Assembly (NCBI GenBank): GCA_963772065.1
Contig: CAVYVZ010000001.1
Location: forward strand, 124,001 to 188,000
Reading direction: 5' to 3'
DNA from: CAVYVZ01 sp963772065
GTDB lineage: Bacteria; Acidobacteriota; Vicinamibacteria; Vicinamibacterales; UBA2999
Length of the DNA: 64,000 nucleotides
Shown: in pieces, positions 7,427 to 16,488 of the stretch
Layout: every line of letters starts with the position of its first letter
How positions within the stretch are numbered: the stretch's first letter is position 1
Program-made: the position numbers and the translations under genes
The notes under the pieces: generated by a model
What the model saw: only the letters and a program-made list of their open reading frames with translations
The model's database searches: none
Told to the model about the DNA's origin: nothing

Positions 7427-8041
7427 ATGGAGACGATGGAAATCACGGCGGCGATGGTCAAGCAGCTCCGCGACAAGACGGGCGCGGGGATGATGGAGTG
7501 CAAAGCGGCGCTCGAAGAAGCCAACGGCAACATGGACGAAGCCGTCACGCTGCTGCGGAAGCGCGGTCTCGCGCAGGCGGCCAAACGCGCGGGGCGCACG
7601 ACCGCACAGGGCACGATCGGCAGCTACATCCACATGGGCGGCAAGATCGGCGTCCTCGTGGAGGTCAACTGCGAGTCCGATTTCGTGGCGCGCACCGAGG
7701 ATTTCACCAACCTCGTCAAGGAGGTCGCGATGCACATCGCAGCGGCCGAGCCGAAGTGGGTGCGGCGCGAGGACGTGCCGGCCGACGTAATCGAGAAGGA
7801 GAAGTCGATCTATCGCGCGCAGATGGAGAAGGAGAACAAGCCGCCGCAGGTGATGGACAAGATCATCGAAGGCAAGCTCGGGAGCTACTTCGCCCAGTTC
7901 GTCCTGCTCGAACAGCCGTCGGTCAGGGACAGCGCGGTGACGATCGCGCAGCTCGTCGCGCAGGCGAGCGCCAAGACCGGCGAGAACATCCAGATCTCGC
8001 GCTTCACGCGCTTCCGCGTCGGAGAGACCGACGAACTATAA
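7427..8041 (+). CDS. tsf: Elongation factor Ts
   Basis: Predicted 204 residues from ATG 7427 (METMEITAAMVKQLRDKTGA); ATG 7436 is an alternative. The N-terminal UBA-like domain carries 'MVKQLRDKTGAGMMECKAAL' and the core motif 'VEVNCESDFVARTEDFTNLV'. About 200 residues is the short EF-Ts form, as in Thermus, rather than the ~280-residue E. coli type. It catalyses GDP release from EF-Tu. It follows the rpsB terminator and lies 10 nt before pyrH. Confidence 0.95.
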   Translation: METMEITAAMVKQLRDKTGAGMMECKAALEEANGNMDEAVTLLRKRGLAQAAKRAGRTTAQGTIGSYIHMGGKIGVLVEVNCESDFVARTEDFTNLVKEVAMHIAAAEPKWVRREDVPADVIEKEKSIYRAQMEKENKPPQVMDKIIEGKLGSYFAQFVLLEQPSVRDSAVTIAQLVAQASAKTGENIQISRFTRFRVGETDEL

Positions 8042-8051
8042 TCGGGTTTCG

Positions 8052-8810
8052 ATGTCCGACTCGTCTTCCTCGTCCGTTCCCATCTACAAGCGCGTACTCC
8101 TCAAGCTTTCCGGCGAAGCCCTCATGGGCGAGCAGCAGTTCGGCGTCGACCCGGTGGTCGCGACGAGGATTGCGAAGGACGTCGGCGAGATCCAGGCGCT
8201 CGGCGTCGAGACGGCCATCGTGATCGGCGGCGGGAACATCTTTCGCGGCCTGGCGGCGAGCGCGCGCGGCATGGACCGCGCCACCGGCGACTACATGGGC
8301 ATGCTCGCGACCGTCATCAACGCGCTCGCGCTGCAGGATGCGCTCGAGCAGCAGGGGGTGCTGACGCGGGTCGTCACGGCCATCGAGATGCGGGCGGTCG
8401 CGGAGCCGTTCATCCGGCGCCGCGCGATCCGGCACCTCGAGAAAGGGCGCGTCGTCATCTTCGCCGCCGGCACCGGCAATCCCTACTTCACGACCGACAC
8501 GGCCGCCGCGCTGCGCGCCATGGAAATCAAGGCGGAAGTGATCCTGAAAGGGACGAAGGTCGACGGCATCTACACCGCCGATCCGGTGCTCCATCCCGAC
8601 GCGACGAAATTCCCGTCGATTTCGTACCTGCAGGTTCTGGAGAAGGGCCTGAAGGTGATGGACGCCACGGCGATTTCGCTGTGCATGGACAACAGGCTGC
8701 CGATCGTCGTCTTCAATCTGCGCCAGGCGGGCAACGTTCGCCGCGTGGTCATGGGGGACCCCATCGGCACCACGGTCAGCAACGAAGGCGTGCTCGTTCG
8801 GAGTGAGTGA
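8052..8810 (+). CDS. pyrH: Uridylate kinase
   Basis: Predicted 252 residues. UMP kinase of the amino-acid-kinase fold that phosphorylates UMP to UDP. It shows 'YKRVLLKLSGEALMG' at the N-terminus, the glycine loop 'AIVIGGGNIFRG', the UMP-binding 'GNPYFTTDTAAALRA' and 'LKGTKVDGIYTADPV'. It sits between tsf and frr in the standard bacterial order and overlaps frr by one base (TGATG). Confidence 0.96.
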   Translation: MSDSSSSSVPIYKRVLLKLSGEALMGEQQFGVDPVVATRIAKDVGEIQALGVETAIVIGGGNIFRGLAASARGMDRATGDYMGMLATVINALALQDALEQQGVLTRVVTAIEMRAVAEPFIRRRAIRHLEKGRVVIFAAGTGNPYFTTDTAAALRAMEIKAEVILKGTKVDGIYTADPVLHPDATKFPSISYLQVLEKGLKVMDATAISLCMDNRLPIVVFNLRQAGNVRRVVMGDPIGTTVSNEGVLVRSE

Positions 8811-9379
8811 TGGATTTCAACGACCTGAAAGGCATGTTCACCGAGGTGAAGACGCGCATGGACGGCGCGATCGACCGCGTTCGGCGCGACATGGCGTCGG
8901 TCCGCACGGGCCGCGCCACCGTCAGCCTGCTCGACGGCATTCAGGTGGAGGCATACGGCAGCAAGATGCCGATCAACCAGGTGGCGACCCTCTCCGTCCC
9001 GGAGCCCGCGATGATCGTGGCGCAGCCATTCGACCCGTCGCTGATGGGCGCGATCGAAAAAGCGATCCGCGCGTCCGACTTGGGGCTGAACCCCGCGAAC
9101 GACGGCAAGCTGGTGCGCATCCCGATTCCCGCGCTGACCGATGAGCGCCGCAAGGAGCTCTCGCGCCACGTCCACAAGCAGGCCGAGGAAGGCCGCAATG
9201 CCGTGCGGCAGTCCCGACGCGACGCCAACGAGCGCCTGAAGAAGCTGCTCAAGGATCACAAGATCTCCGAGGACGACGAACGCAAGGGCCTCGATCAGGT
9301 TCAGAAGATCACCGACGATCACGTGAAGCTGATCGACGATCTCCAGAAGAAAAAGGACCAGGAACTCCTAGGTCATTGA
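8810..9379 (+). CDS. frr: Ribosome recycling factor
   Basis: Predicted 189 residues from ATG 8810, overlapping the pyrH stop. Full-length RRF with 'VRTGRATVSLLDGIQVEAYG', 'VPEPAMIVAQPFD', 'LNPANDGKLVRIPIPALTDE' and the long helix 'HKQAEEGRNAVRQSRRDANE'. Works with EF-G to split post-termination ribosomes. Its stop overlaps the TTG start of thrC. Confidence 0.96.
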   Translation: MDFNDLKGMFTEVKTRMDGAIDRVRRDMASVRTGRATVSLLDGIQVEAYGSKMPINQVATLSVPEPAMIVAQPFDPSLMGAIEKAIRASDLGLNPANDGKLVRIPIPALTDERRKELSRHVHKQAEEGRNAVRQSRRDANERLKKLLKDHKISEDDERKGLDQVQKITDDHVKLIDDLQKKKDQELLGH

Positions 9380-10549
9380 GCTATTTCACCCACCTGGAGT
9401 GCTCGGTTCCCTGCGGAGCCGGTCCGTTCGACCCGAAGGAGCGCCATTTCCTCTGCTCATGTGGCGCTCCCCTGCTCGCCGGCTACGATTTGAACGCCGC
9501 GAAAGCGTGGAAGAAGGCGTCGCTGGCCGATCGCGAGCCAACGATGTGGCGGTATCGGGAGATGCTGCCGCTGCTCGCCGGCGACGAACCGGTGACGCTC
9601 GGCGAAGGATTCACCCCGCTTTTCCATGCGCGGACGCTCGGCCGCGAGCTCGGCCTCGATGCGCTCTACATCAAGGACGAATCGCTCAACCCCACCAATT
9701 CATTCAAGGCGCGGGGACAGTCGACCGCCATCACGCGCGCCAGGGCCCTCGGCGCCCACACGATCTCGGTGCCGTCCGCGGGGAATGCGGGCAATGCGAT
9801 GGCGGCGTACGCCGCCCGCGCGGGGCTTCAGGCACAGGTCTTCTTGCCTCGTGATGCCAAAGAGCCCTTCATCCTCGAATGCCGGCTGTACGGCGCCCGG
9901 GTCACGCTCGTCGACGGCCTCATCACGGACGCGGGCCGCGTCGCGCTCGAAACCGGCAAGCCGCAGGGTTGGTACGACGTCTCCACATTGAAAGAGCCCT
10001 ATCGAGTCGAGGGAAAGAAGACGATGGCCTACGAGCTCGCGGAGCAGCTCGATTGGCAATGGCCAGACTGGATCGTCTATCCCACAGGGCGGCGGCACCG
10101 GCCTCATTGGAATGTGGAAGGCGTTCGAGGAGATCGAGACTATCGGCTGGGTGCCGCGGGGCAAGCGGCCGAAGATGGTCTCCGTCCAGGCGGCGAACTG
10201 CGCACCGATCGTTCGTGCGTTCGAGAATGGCGCAGACCGGGCCGAACCCTGGGACAACGCGATCACGATCGCGGACGGCCTGCGCGTCCCGCGCGCCATC
10301 GCCGATTTTCTGATACTCAGAGCGATCCGGGAAAGCGGCGGCACCGCTCTGGCCGTCCCCGACAGCGAGATGATCCGCGACATGGTGCAGATCGGACGGC
10401 ACGAAGGCATCAGCGCGGCGCCCGAAGGCGGAGCGGCGCTTGCCGCGATTCGACAGCTCGTGTCGAATGGATCGATCACGCGCCATGAGAGGGTCGTGCT
10501 GTTCAATACGGGCGGTGCGCTGAAGTATCTCGACGTGCTCAGACGATGA
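9376..10549 (+). CDS. thrC: Threonine synthase (one apparent frameshift)
   Basis: PLP enzyme converting O-phosphohomoserine to threonine. The start is TTG 9376, inside the frr stop. An N-terminal Cys-containing segment ('HFLCSCGAPL') precedes the catalytic domain; the PLP lysine is in 'NPTNSFKARGQSTAI' and the Gly/Asn loop is 'VPSAGNAGNAMAAYAARAG'. After 'DWIVYPTG' the reading frame changes: one extra G near 10087-10089 breaks 'TGGGTGLIGMWKAFEEI', which continues in another frame to the stop at 10549 with 'RHERVVLFNTGGALKYLDVL'. The two halves add up to about 390 residues, a normal length, so the shift is probably a sequence error rather than a dead gene. Confidence 0.88.
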
Positions 10550-10564
10550 CGGGAGACGCCCGCG

Positions 10565-11647
10565 TCAGCCGCCGAAGGAAACCCCCAGCGCGCGGGCGGT
10601 GACGAGCAGGTCGTAGTCGAGCGGCACTGTCTTCGTGCGGCCGACCACCTCTCCGAGCGGAATCGGCACGATGTCCGGCGGATGATTGGCGACCATCTTG
10701 CCGAACAGGCCCGCGCGCAGCAGCTCGACCGCCTTTCCGCCGAAGCGAGTCGCCAGGACACGATCGAACGACGTTGGTGCGCCGCCGCGTTGCAGGTGGC
10801 CAAGGACCACGTAGCGGGTCTCCTTCCCCGTCATCTTCTCGAGGGCGCTGGCGCACTTGATTCCGGCGCCGCCCAACCGCTCGACGGCCCCGATATGCGA
10901 AGCCTCCAGAATCGACATCTGTCCGTCAATCGGCCTCGCGCCTTCGGCGACGACGACGATGCTGAATCGCGCTCCCCACTCATCGCGGCTTTGAATGCAG
11001 CTCGCGACGGCGCTGATGTCGTACGGGATCTCCGGAATGAGAATCACGTCCGCGCCTCCCGCCACGCCCGCGTGAAGCGCAATCCATCCAGCGTAGCGGC
11101 CCATCACCTCGACCACCATGATGCGCCGGTGCGCCTCGGCCGTCGTGTGCAGCCGGTCGATCGCGTCGGTCGCGAAGCTCACAGCCGTGTCGAATCCGAA
11201 GCAGCTTGTGGTGCCGGGTATGTCGTTGTCGATTGTCTTGGGTACACAAACGAGCGGAATGCCCTTTTTGTGGAACTCGTAGGCGATCGAGAGGGTGCCA
11301 TCGCCGCCGATGCAGACGAGCGCATCCAGCCCCTTTTTCTGGAACATCTCCATGACGCGGTCGGCGTAGTCGAACGTCCCCTCTGGCGTCACGATCGGCT
11401 CGGCGAACGGGTTGCCGCGATTGACGGTCCCGAGGATCGTCCCGCCGCGCCTCAGGATGCCCGTGACATCACGTGGGCCGATCGGATACGACTTGTCCGG
11501 GTAGATGAGTCCGTCGAAGCTGTCTTCGAGACCGAGCACCTCGATGCCCGCGTTGTGAGCCGTCTTGACGACCGCCCGGATGACTGCGTTGAGGCCAGGC
11601 GCGTCGCCGCCGCCGGTGAGTACGCCGATTCTCTTGAGTGTCGCCAT
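10565..11647 (-). CDS. pfkA: 6-phosphofructokinase (mixed-type, group III-like)
   Basis: Predicted 360 residues. It phosphorylates fructose 6-phosphate. Motifs: 'GVLTGGGDAPGLNAVIRA' (phosphate loop), 'CIGGDGTLSIAYEFHKKG', 'PKTIDNDIPGTT' (catalytic Asp), 'EVMGRYAGWIALHAG' and 'LGHLQRGGAPTSFDRVLATR'. GGDG followed by T, rather than the GGDD of strict pyrophosphate enzymes, favours ATP use. The Lys in 'PKTIDND' is seen in the actinobacterial-type mixed-substrate group, so donor specificity stays open. It is convergent with thrC (15 nt apart) and divergent from tRNA-Ala. Confidence 0.93.
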   Translation of the reverse strand: MATLKRIGVLTGGGDAPGLNAVIRAVVKTAHNAGIEVLGLEDSFDGLIYPDKSYPIGPRDVTGILRRGGTILGTVNRGNPFAEPIVTPEGTFDYADRVMEMFQKKGLDALVCIGGDGTLSIAYEFHKKGIPLVCVPKTIDNDIPGTTSCFGFDTAVSFATDAIDRLHTTAEAHRRIMVVEVMGRYAGWIALHAGVAGGADVILIPEIPYDISAVASCIQSRDEWGARFSIVVVAEGARPIDGQMSILEASHIGAVERLGGAGIKCASALEKMTGKETRYVVLGHLQRGGAPTSFDRVLATRFGGKAVELLRAGLFGKMVANHPPDIVPIPLGEVVGRTKTVPLDYDLLVTARALGVSFGG

Positions 11648-11730
11648 TTCGGAATGGTCGCGGGGGGTTCGGGTGTGCGGAAAGCGCGAGAAGTTGAGTA
11701 TACAACGCGGGTTTGCCGAGCCCGACTGCG

Positions 11731-11760
11731 TTGCTGGCTCGCGATCGCGCGTGCTAGACT
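11731..11760 (+). promoter_or_regulatory. Probable promoter of tRNA-Ala
   Basis: TTGCTG at 11731-11736 and TAGACT at 11755-11760 are 18 nt apart and lie 25 nt upstream of the mature tRNA 5' end. Weaker than consensus but well placed. Confidence 0.45.
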
Positions 11761-11785
11761 GGCTGTTCCCACGAAACGTTCATAT

Positions 11786-11861
<76 letters not shown>

Positions 11862-11866
11862 TTTGT

Positions 11867-11895
11867 GAAGAGCCGGCACTGTGTGTCGGCTCTTC
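11867..11895 (+). terminator. Hairpin downstream of tRNA-Ala
   Basis: GAAGAGCCG at 11867-11875 is exactly complementary to CGGCTCTTC at 11887-11895, giving a 9-bp stem with an 11-nt loop 5 nt after the tRNA. There is no strong T run, so this is a terminator or processing hairpin with moderate support. Confidence 0.6.
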
Positions 11896-11963
11896 GATTC
11901 TCAAGCTCATTCTGGATTCTGGATTGCCCCTTGCACACGTCCGCGCGACGGAGGCAGAAACAG

Positions 11964-12227
11964 ATGGGTATTTTGGGATGGATTCTGTTCGGTCTGATCG
12001 TCGGGGCAATTGCGAAGCTGGTGATGCCCGGCCGTGACCCCGGCGGCATCATCGTCACGATGCTGCTGGGCATCGCTGGCGCCGTGATCGGTGGCTTTCT
12101 CGGCCGCGCGCTCGGTCTCTACCGCGAGGGTGAGGCGGCAGGTTTCCTGATGGCGACGCTTGGAGCCGTCGTCCTGCTCGCGTTGTACCGCATGATGATC
12201 GGGAGGCGCACGATCACGCGACCGTAG
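11964..12227 (+). CDS. GlsB/YeaQ/YmgE family membrane protein
   Basis: Predicted 87 residues from ATG 11964. Three hydrophobic segments: 'GILGWILFGLIVGAIAKLVM' (about 2-21), 'IIVTMLLGIAGAVIGGFLG' (29-47) and 'FLMATLGAVVLLALYRMMI' (61-79). The Gly-rich pattern and 'PGRDPGG' loop are typical of the transglycosylase-associated (GlsB/YeaQ) family, small inner-membrane proteins often induced by stress. No enzymatic role is established. It stands alone between tRNA-Ala and the rhodanese-like gene. Confidence 0.85.
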   Translation: MGILGWILFGLIVGAIAKLVMPGRDPGGIIVTMLLGIAGAVIGGFLGRALGLYREGEAAGFLMATLGAVVLLALYRMMIGRRTITRP

Positions 12228-12265
12228 CTTGACACCCTTTCGAGGGCACGGCCAGAATAACGGCC

Positions 12266-12643
12266 GTGCCTGTTCCACGCATCTCGCGAGAGGATCTGAA
12301 GAGCAAACTCGAGAGCAGTGAGCCGGCGTCCAAGCCGATGCTGCTCGATGTCCGCCTCAAGTATCCGTACGAGCACAGCACCATGAAGCTGCCGGGTGCC
12401 ACGCGGATGGCACCCGAGGCTGTGGATCTCGCGACGCTGCCGCGCGACCGGGAGATTGTGGCCTACGATTCCGATCCCGAGGAGCTTGTCAGCTCACGTG
12501 TGGCGGCCGAGCTGATCAAAGCCGGCTTCAAGGCCAGCGCCCTCAAGGGCGGGATCCCCGAATGGGTCGCGGCCAATTTCCCGACCGAAACGAAAGACGC
12601 GCCGAAACAGGCTGCGCCTGAACCTGGCTCCCTGAAGGGGTGA
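12266..12643 (+). CDS. Rhodanese-like domain protein lacking the catalytic cysteine
   Basis: Predicted 125 residues from GTG 12266. Rhodanese fold signatures are 'ISREDLKSKLES', 'PMLLDVRLKYPYEHSTMKLP', and 'AAELIKAGFKASALKGGIPE', followed by a Lys/Pro/Ala tail. The active-site loop, normally beginning with Cys, reads 'VAYDSDPEELVSSRVA': no Cys at the sulfur-acceptor position, Asp/Ser instead. Sulfurtransferase activity is therefore unlikely; a binding or regulatory role is inferred. Its stop overlaps the GTG start of the next gene by 4 nt. Confidence 0.75.
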   Translation: MPVPRISREDLKSKLESSEPASKPMLLDVRLKYPYEHSTMKLPGATRMAPEAVDLATLPRDREIVAYDSDPEELVSSRVAAELIKAGFKASALKGGIPEWVAANFPTETKDAPKQAAPEPGSLKG

Positions 12644-13924
12644 CCCCCCGCATTCCCCTCGGACGCGCCCACGTCCTCGCGTCGTCCATCATCAAGGAGC
12701 TGCGCAACACCGGCGTCGCGCCGGATGTGCTCACGCCCACGGGGAGTCTTCGCCGCTTCTCGCCCGACGTCGGCGATGTGTCGTTGTTTGCCTCGGCCCC
12801 GCGCGACGTCCGCGAGGATCTTCTCCGTGCGTTCACCAGGCTTCCTTCCGCGCAGCACGTCGCCGCGCTCGCATTGGGTGGCGCCACGATCGTCACGAGC
12901 CGTGGCCGCGTGACCCTGCACGTCGCCGATCCGTTGCACGCGGGTGCGGCGCTCGTGTGGCTGACGGGTTCCGTCGCCCACGTGCACGCCCTTGCCGGGC
13001 TCGCATCCGAGCGTGGACTCCGATTCGCCGCCGGGTCGCTGACCGACGCTTCCGACCGGGACGTTCGCGTCGAGACCGAAGAGGACTTCTATGCTTCCCT
13101 CGGCCTCCCATTCATTCCGCCGGAGCTGAGGCACGGCCTCGACGAGAATCGATTCCGCCCGCGAAGGACGATTGCCGCGGCTTCTCACCGAGGAGCACAT
13201 GCTCGGCGACCTCCACATGCACAGCGTCTGGAGCGACGGCCGCGACACGATCGAAACGATGGTGCGCGGCTGCGTCGACCTCGGTTACGAGTACATCGCC
13301 ATCACCGATCACTCGCAGCGTGCGTGGTCGTCGAACAAGCTGACCATCGACGACGTTGGGGACCAGCGGGCCGAAGTGGAGTGGCTGCGGAGGCGCTACC
13401 CGGACATTCACATTCTGCACGGCGTCGAGGTCGACATCATGCAGGACGGAACGCTCGACTTCGACGATGACGTGCTCGGCGGGTTCGACATCGTGCTCGC
13501 GTCTCTGCACGATCATGGCGGTCAGCCTGGAGCCCAGCTGACGGATCGGTATATCTCCGCGATGCAGAGCCCGTTCGTCGACATCATCACGCATCCGCTC
13601 GGCCGCACGCCCACCATATCGGATGGCTACGAGCTGGACCTCGATCGACTCTTCGCCGCTGCGGTCGACAGCGGGACGGCGATGGAGATTGACGGCGCGC
13701 CCGGCCATCTCGACATGGACGGCGCCGTGGCGCGGCGCGCGGCGCAGGCCGGGGTGACAATCGTGGTCGACAGCGATTGCCACCGCTCGGAGTTCCTCCG
13801 GCGTCAGATGCGCTTCGGGGTCGGCACGGCGCGGCGCGGCTGGATACAGCCGGAGCATGTCCTCAATACGCGCCCCGTCGACGCGGTGCTCGGGTTCGTG
13901 TCGCGGAAGCGGGCCCGTGGCTAG
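12640..13924 (+). CDS. PolX-like protein: degenerate polymerase palm plus intact PHP domain (one apparent frameshift)
   Basis: About 427 residues after removing one extra A near 13146. The N-terminal helix-hairpin-helix region of PolX is absent. The palm keeps 'LTPTGSLRRFSPDVGDVSLF' where true PolX has GS-x-RRG...GDhDhh, so the second metal-binding Asp is Ser; the third Asp region ('GRVTLHVADP') is also changed. The C-terminal PHP domain looks catalytically complete: 'LGDLHMHSVWSDGRDT', 'ITDHSQRA', 'GVEVDIM', 'ASLHDH', 'THPLGR' and 'VDSDCHRSEF'. It is therefore probably a phosphoesterase/exonuclease without polymerase activity. A full PolX is encoded at 27593-29326. Overlaps both neighbours by a few bases. 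Confidence 0.8.
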
Positions 13925-15815
13925 CCGCGCGGTCACCGCGGCGTGTATCGTCGCCGCCATCGCATTCGCCGCGTACACGCGGACGCTGCTTCCCGGCGTC
14001 GACATGGGCGACACCGGTGGGTTTCAGGCCGCCGTGTTGTGGCCGGAAATCAGCGCGCGGCAGGCGTATCCGTTGTACTACGCGCTTGCGAAGCCGTTCG
14101 TCGCGGCAGTTTCGCCGAGGAATCCCGCGCGCGGCTTGAACCTCTTCTCCGCCCTCTGTGGAGCGCTTGCGGCCGGTTTGCTGACCGGCGTGGTATCGCA
14201 CGTGACGGCGTCAGCCGGCGCGGGGGCCGTCGCCGGATTGCTGCTCGCCTTCTCGTACACCTTCTGGACGCAGGCGGTCATCGCGGAGGTGTATTCCCTG
14301 CACCTTGCGATCGTCGGCTGTTGCCTCGCCGCGCTGACCGCGTGGTGGCGGAAGCCGTCGACGCCGCGGCTGGCTGTTTTCCTGGCGACGTACGCCCTGG
14401 GCTTCGGCAACCACCTGTCGATGATCCTGCTGCTTCTGCCCTTCGGCGTCTTCGTGATTGCGACGGCACGGCGCCCGTCCGACGTCTTGCGTCCGCGGAT
14501 TGTCGTCCTCGCGATCGCGATCGCGGCGATCGGGGCGATGCAGTACGTCCCGCAGCTGATGGCCGTCTGGAATGCGATCGACGCACCCGAGGCTCGCAGC
14601 GACCGGCTCGCGGCATTCTGGTTCGATGTCACCAAGTCGGACTGGCGGGAGTCGATGGTATTCGGCATTCCCCGGAGCCACGTGCCCGAACGGCTCGCCA
14701 TGTTCGCGTTCGATGCGCGACAGCAGTTCGGCATCGCGGGGCTCGCGCTTGCGGTCGCCGGTGTCGCCAGCCTCTGGCGCGCCACGCGAACCTGGGCGGT
14801 CCTCATCCTGCTCGCGTACGCGATCAACACCGCGTTTGCGATCACCTACAACGTCGGCGACCCGCACGTGTTTTTTCTCCCCGGCCACTACGTCACTGCC
14901 TTTGCGGCCGGCTGTGCTGCGGCGGGTGTCACCCGCATGCTCGCGCGCCGGCGGGAAGTTGCGACGAGCACGCTGGTGGTTCTGCTCGCTTATGCGACCT
15001 GGCGAGGGTACGACACCTGGCCCGCGGCGGACCGGCATACGGACAGGCGCGCAGAGCGCCTCGTTGCGCGGCTGACCGCGGGCCTCGACGACCGCAGCGA
15101 TCTTCTGGCCGCGCGCGTGAACTGGCAGCTGGAGAACGCTCTGCTCTACGAGACCCGATACCGGCTGCGCCACGTAACGTGGATACGGCTGGAAGACGTG
15201 CTGCTCCACTTCCCGCTTCTCGTCCGGGACAATCACGCGACCGGTCGCGATGTCGTCCTGACGTCGAACGGCGTGCCGCAGATTTCGGCTGCCTTCGGAT
15301 CGCTGTTCCCCCTCCTCCCCGACCCGGTTCCCCCCGCGCCGTCTCTCCTCGCGTACGCGTCGGGGATTCCGCGAGGGTCGCTGTACGTCTTCACGCTGCT
15401 GGCTCCGTCGCGGGATGAAACCCTTGACGCCGCCGAGCTGACGGATGCGTTTTCCGCGTTGACCGGCGGCCGCGTGCGACCGATGCGGAGCAGCGCGTAC
15501 GAGATTCTGCTCGGCCGTGCGGGACAGCCCCCACTGCTCCATCGCGCAGAGTCGCGGCCATTCCGTCAGCGCCTCGACCTCCCCGAGGGCCGGATTGACG
15601 TTCGGATGGAGGGGTGGGTGCCGTTCGAGACCTTCCGCCGCGCTGGATTCGGCCACGTCCTTCTCGACCGCCACTCCGTCCTAACAGTTGAGCGCGGCGT
15701 CAGCCTGGCGACGTTCGACCGCGGGGAGGCTTTCTACACGGCGGGGGTGTACGCGTTGCAGCCGCGCTTCCGCATCCCCTCGGGCGGTCTCCCGGAGCTG
15801 GCACTGCTACACTAG
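13917..15815 (+). CDS. DUF2723-type polytopic membrane protein (protein O-mannosyltransferase-like)
   Basis: About 632 residues from GTG 13917, overlapping the preceding stop. The DUF2723 signature is in the first 160 residues: 'RTLLPGVDMGDTGGFQAAV' (acidic D-x-G-D loop after TM1), 'YPLYYALAKPF' and 'FSYTFWTQAVIAEVYSLHLA'. Around eight to ten hydrophobic helices run to about residue 370; the last ~250 residues are soluble and probably periplasmic. The family resembles GT-C glycosyltransferases that use lipid-linked sugars. Substrate unknown. It precedes lolA and a secretin, so an envelope role fits. Confidence 0.8.
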   Translation: MASRAVTAACIVAAIAFAAYTRTLLPGVDMGDTGGFQAAVLWPEISARQAYPLYYALAKPFVAAVSPRNPARGLNLFSALCGALAAGLLTGVVSHVTASAGAGAVAGLLLAFSYTFWTQAVIAEVYSLHLAIVGCCLAALTAWWRKPSTPRLAVFLATYALGFGNHLSMILLLLPFGVFVIATARRPSDVLRPRIVVLAIAIAAIGAMQYVPQLMAVWNAIDAPEARSDRLAAFWFDVTKSDWRESMVFGIPRSHVPERLAMFAFDARQQFGIAGLALAVAGVASLWRATRTWAVLILLAYAINTAFAITYNVGDPHVFFLPGHYVTAFAAGCAAAGVTRMLARRREVATSTLVVLLAYATWRGYDTWPAADRHTDRRAERLVARLTAGLDDRSDLLAARVNWQLENALLYETRYRLRHVTWIRLEDVLLHFPLLVRDNHATGRDVVLTSNGVPQISAAFGSLFPLLPDPVPPAPSLLAYASGIPRGSLYVFTLLAPSRDETLDAAELTDAFSALTGGRVRPMRSSAYEILLGRAGQPPLLHRAESRPFRQRLDLPEGRIDVRMEGWVPFETFRRAGFGHVLLDRHSVLTVERGVSLATFDRGEAFYTAGVYALQPRFRIPSGGLPELALLH

Positions 15816-15825
15816 CCGTAGACCG

Positions 15826-16488
15826 ATGAATAGACTCGCCGTCGTCCCACTCGCGCTGAGCCTGATGGCGGCGTCGACCGGCGCGCAGAGCCGGCCGGAG
15901 CCCGACGCGCTCGCACGCTCAGTTCAGAAGCGGTACGAGAAGGTCCGCGACTTCTTCGCTGACTTCGTTCATACCTACCGCGGCGGCGTGCTTCGCAAAC
16001 AGGCGACCGAACGCGGCACCGTCGCCGTGAAGAAGCCGGGGCGGATGCGATGGATGTACGCGGAGCCTGAGAAGAAGGCCTTCGTGTCCGACGGCGTGAA
16101 AATCTACTCCTATATTCCGCAGGACCGTCAGGTCATCGTCTCGAACCTCCCCAAAGAGGACGAGGCGACGACGGCCGTGATGTTTCTGGCTGGCAAGGGC
16201 GACCTGACGCGCGACTTCAGGGCGTCGTACGGCCAGGGCGGGCCTGCCGGCACCCTTGCGTTGAAACTTGTACCAAAACGCGCCGAGCGGGACTACGATG
16301 CCCTGGTGCTCTATCTCGACCCGGTCTCCCTGCAGATTCGCGCCCTGACGACGACCGACAGCCAGGGCGGCGAGTCGACGTTTACCTTCAGTAACATGAA
16401 GGAGAACCTGGGTTTGGCCGATAAGGAGTTCGCGTTCCGCATCCCTCGGGGGGTCGACGTCATCACTGATGGCAGCGTTTCGCGCTAG
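15826..16488 (+). CDS. lolA: Outer-membrane lipoprotein carrier protein LolA
   Basis: Predicted 220 residues with a signal peptide (MNRLAVVPLALSLMAASTGA) and LolA motifs: 'RSVQKRYEKVRDFFADFVHT', 'GRMRWMYAEPEKKAFVSDG', 'PQDRQVIVSNLPK' and 'FSNMKENLGLADKEFAFRIP'. LolA escorts lipoproteins across the periplasm from LolCDE to the outer membrane. It overlaps the start of the lipoprotein secretin by 20 nt; the secretin itself carries a lipobox, which gives the neighbourhood functional sense. The ATG at 15826 places the signal peptide correctly. Confidence 0.92.
   Translation: MNRLAVVPLALSLMAASTGAQSRPEPDALARSVQKRYEKVRDFFADFVHTYRGGVLRKQATERGTVAVKKPGRMRWMYAEPEKKAFVSDGVKIYSYIPQDRQVIVSNLPKEDEATTAVMFLAGKGDLTRDFRASYGQGGPAGTLALKLVPKRAERDYDALVLYLDPVSLQIRALTTTDSQGGESTFTFSNMKENLGLADKEFAFRIPRGVDVITDGSVSR

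Noticed and set aside
10087..10089. thrC as a true pseudogene
   Set aside because: Both halves are fully conserved, join into a normal-length enzyme when one G is removed from a GGG run, and similar slips occur in many genes of the window.
14211..15674. A 487-codon minus-strand frame opposite the DUF2723 gene
   Set aside because: It mirrors the codons of the real plus-strand gene, has no start context and no recognisable domain.
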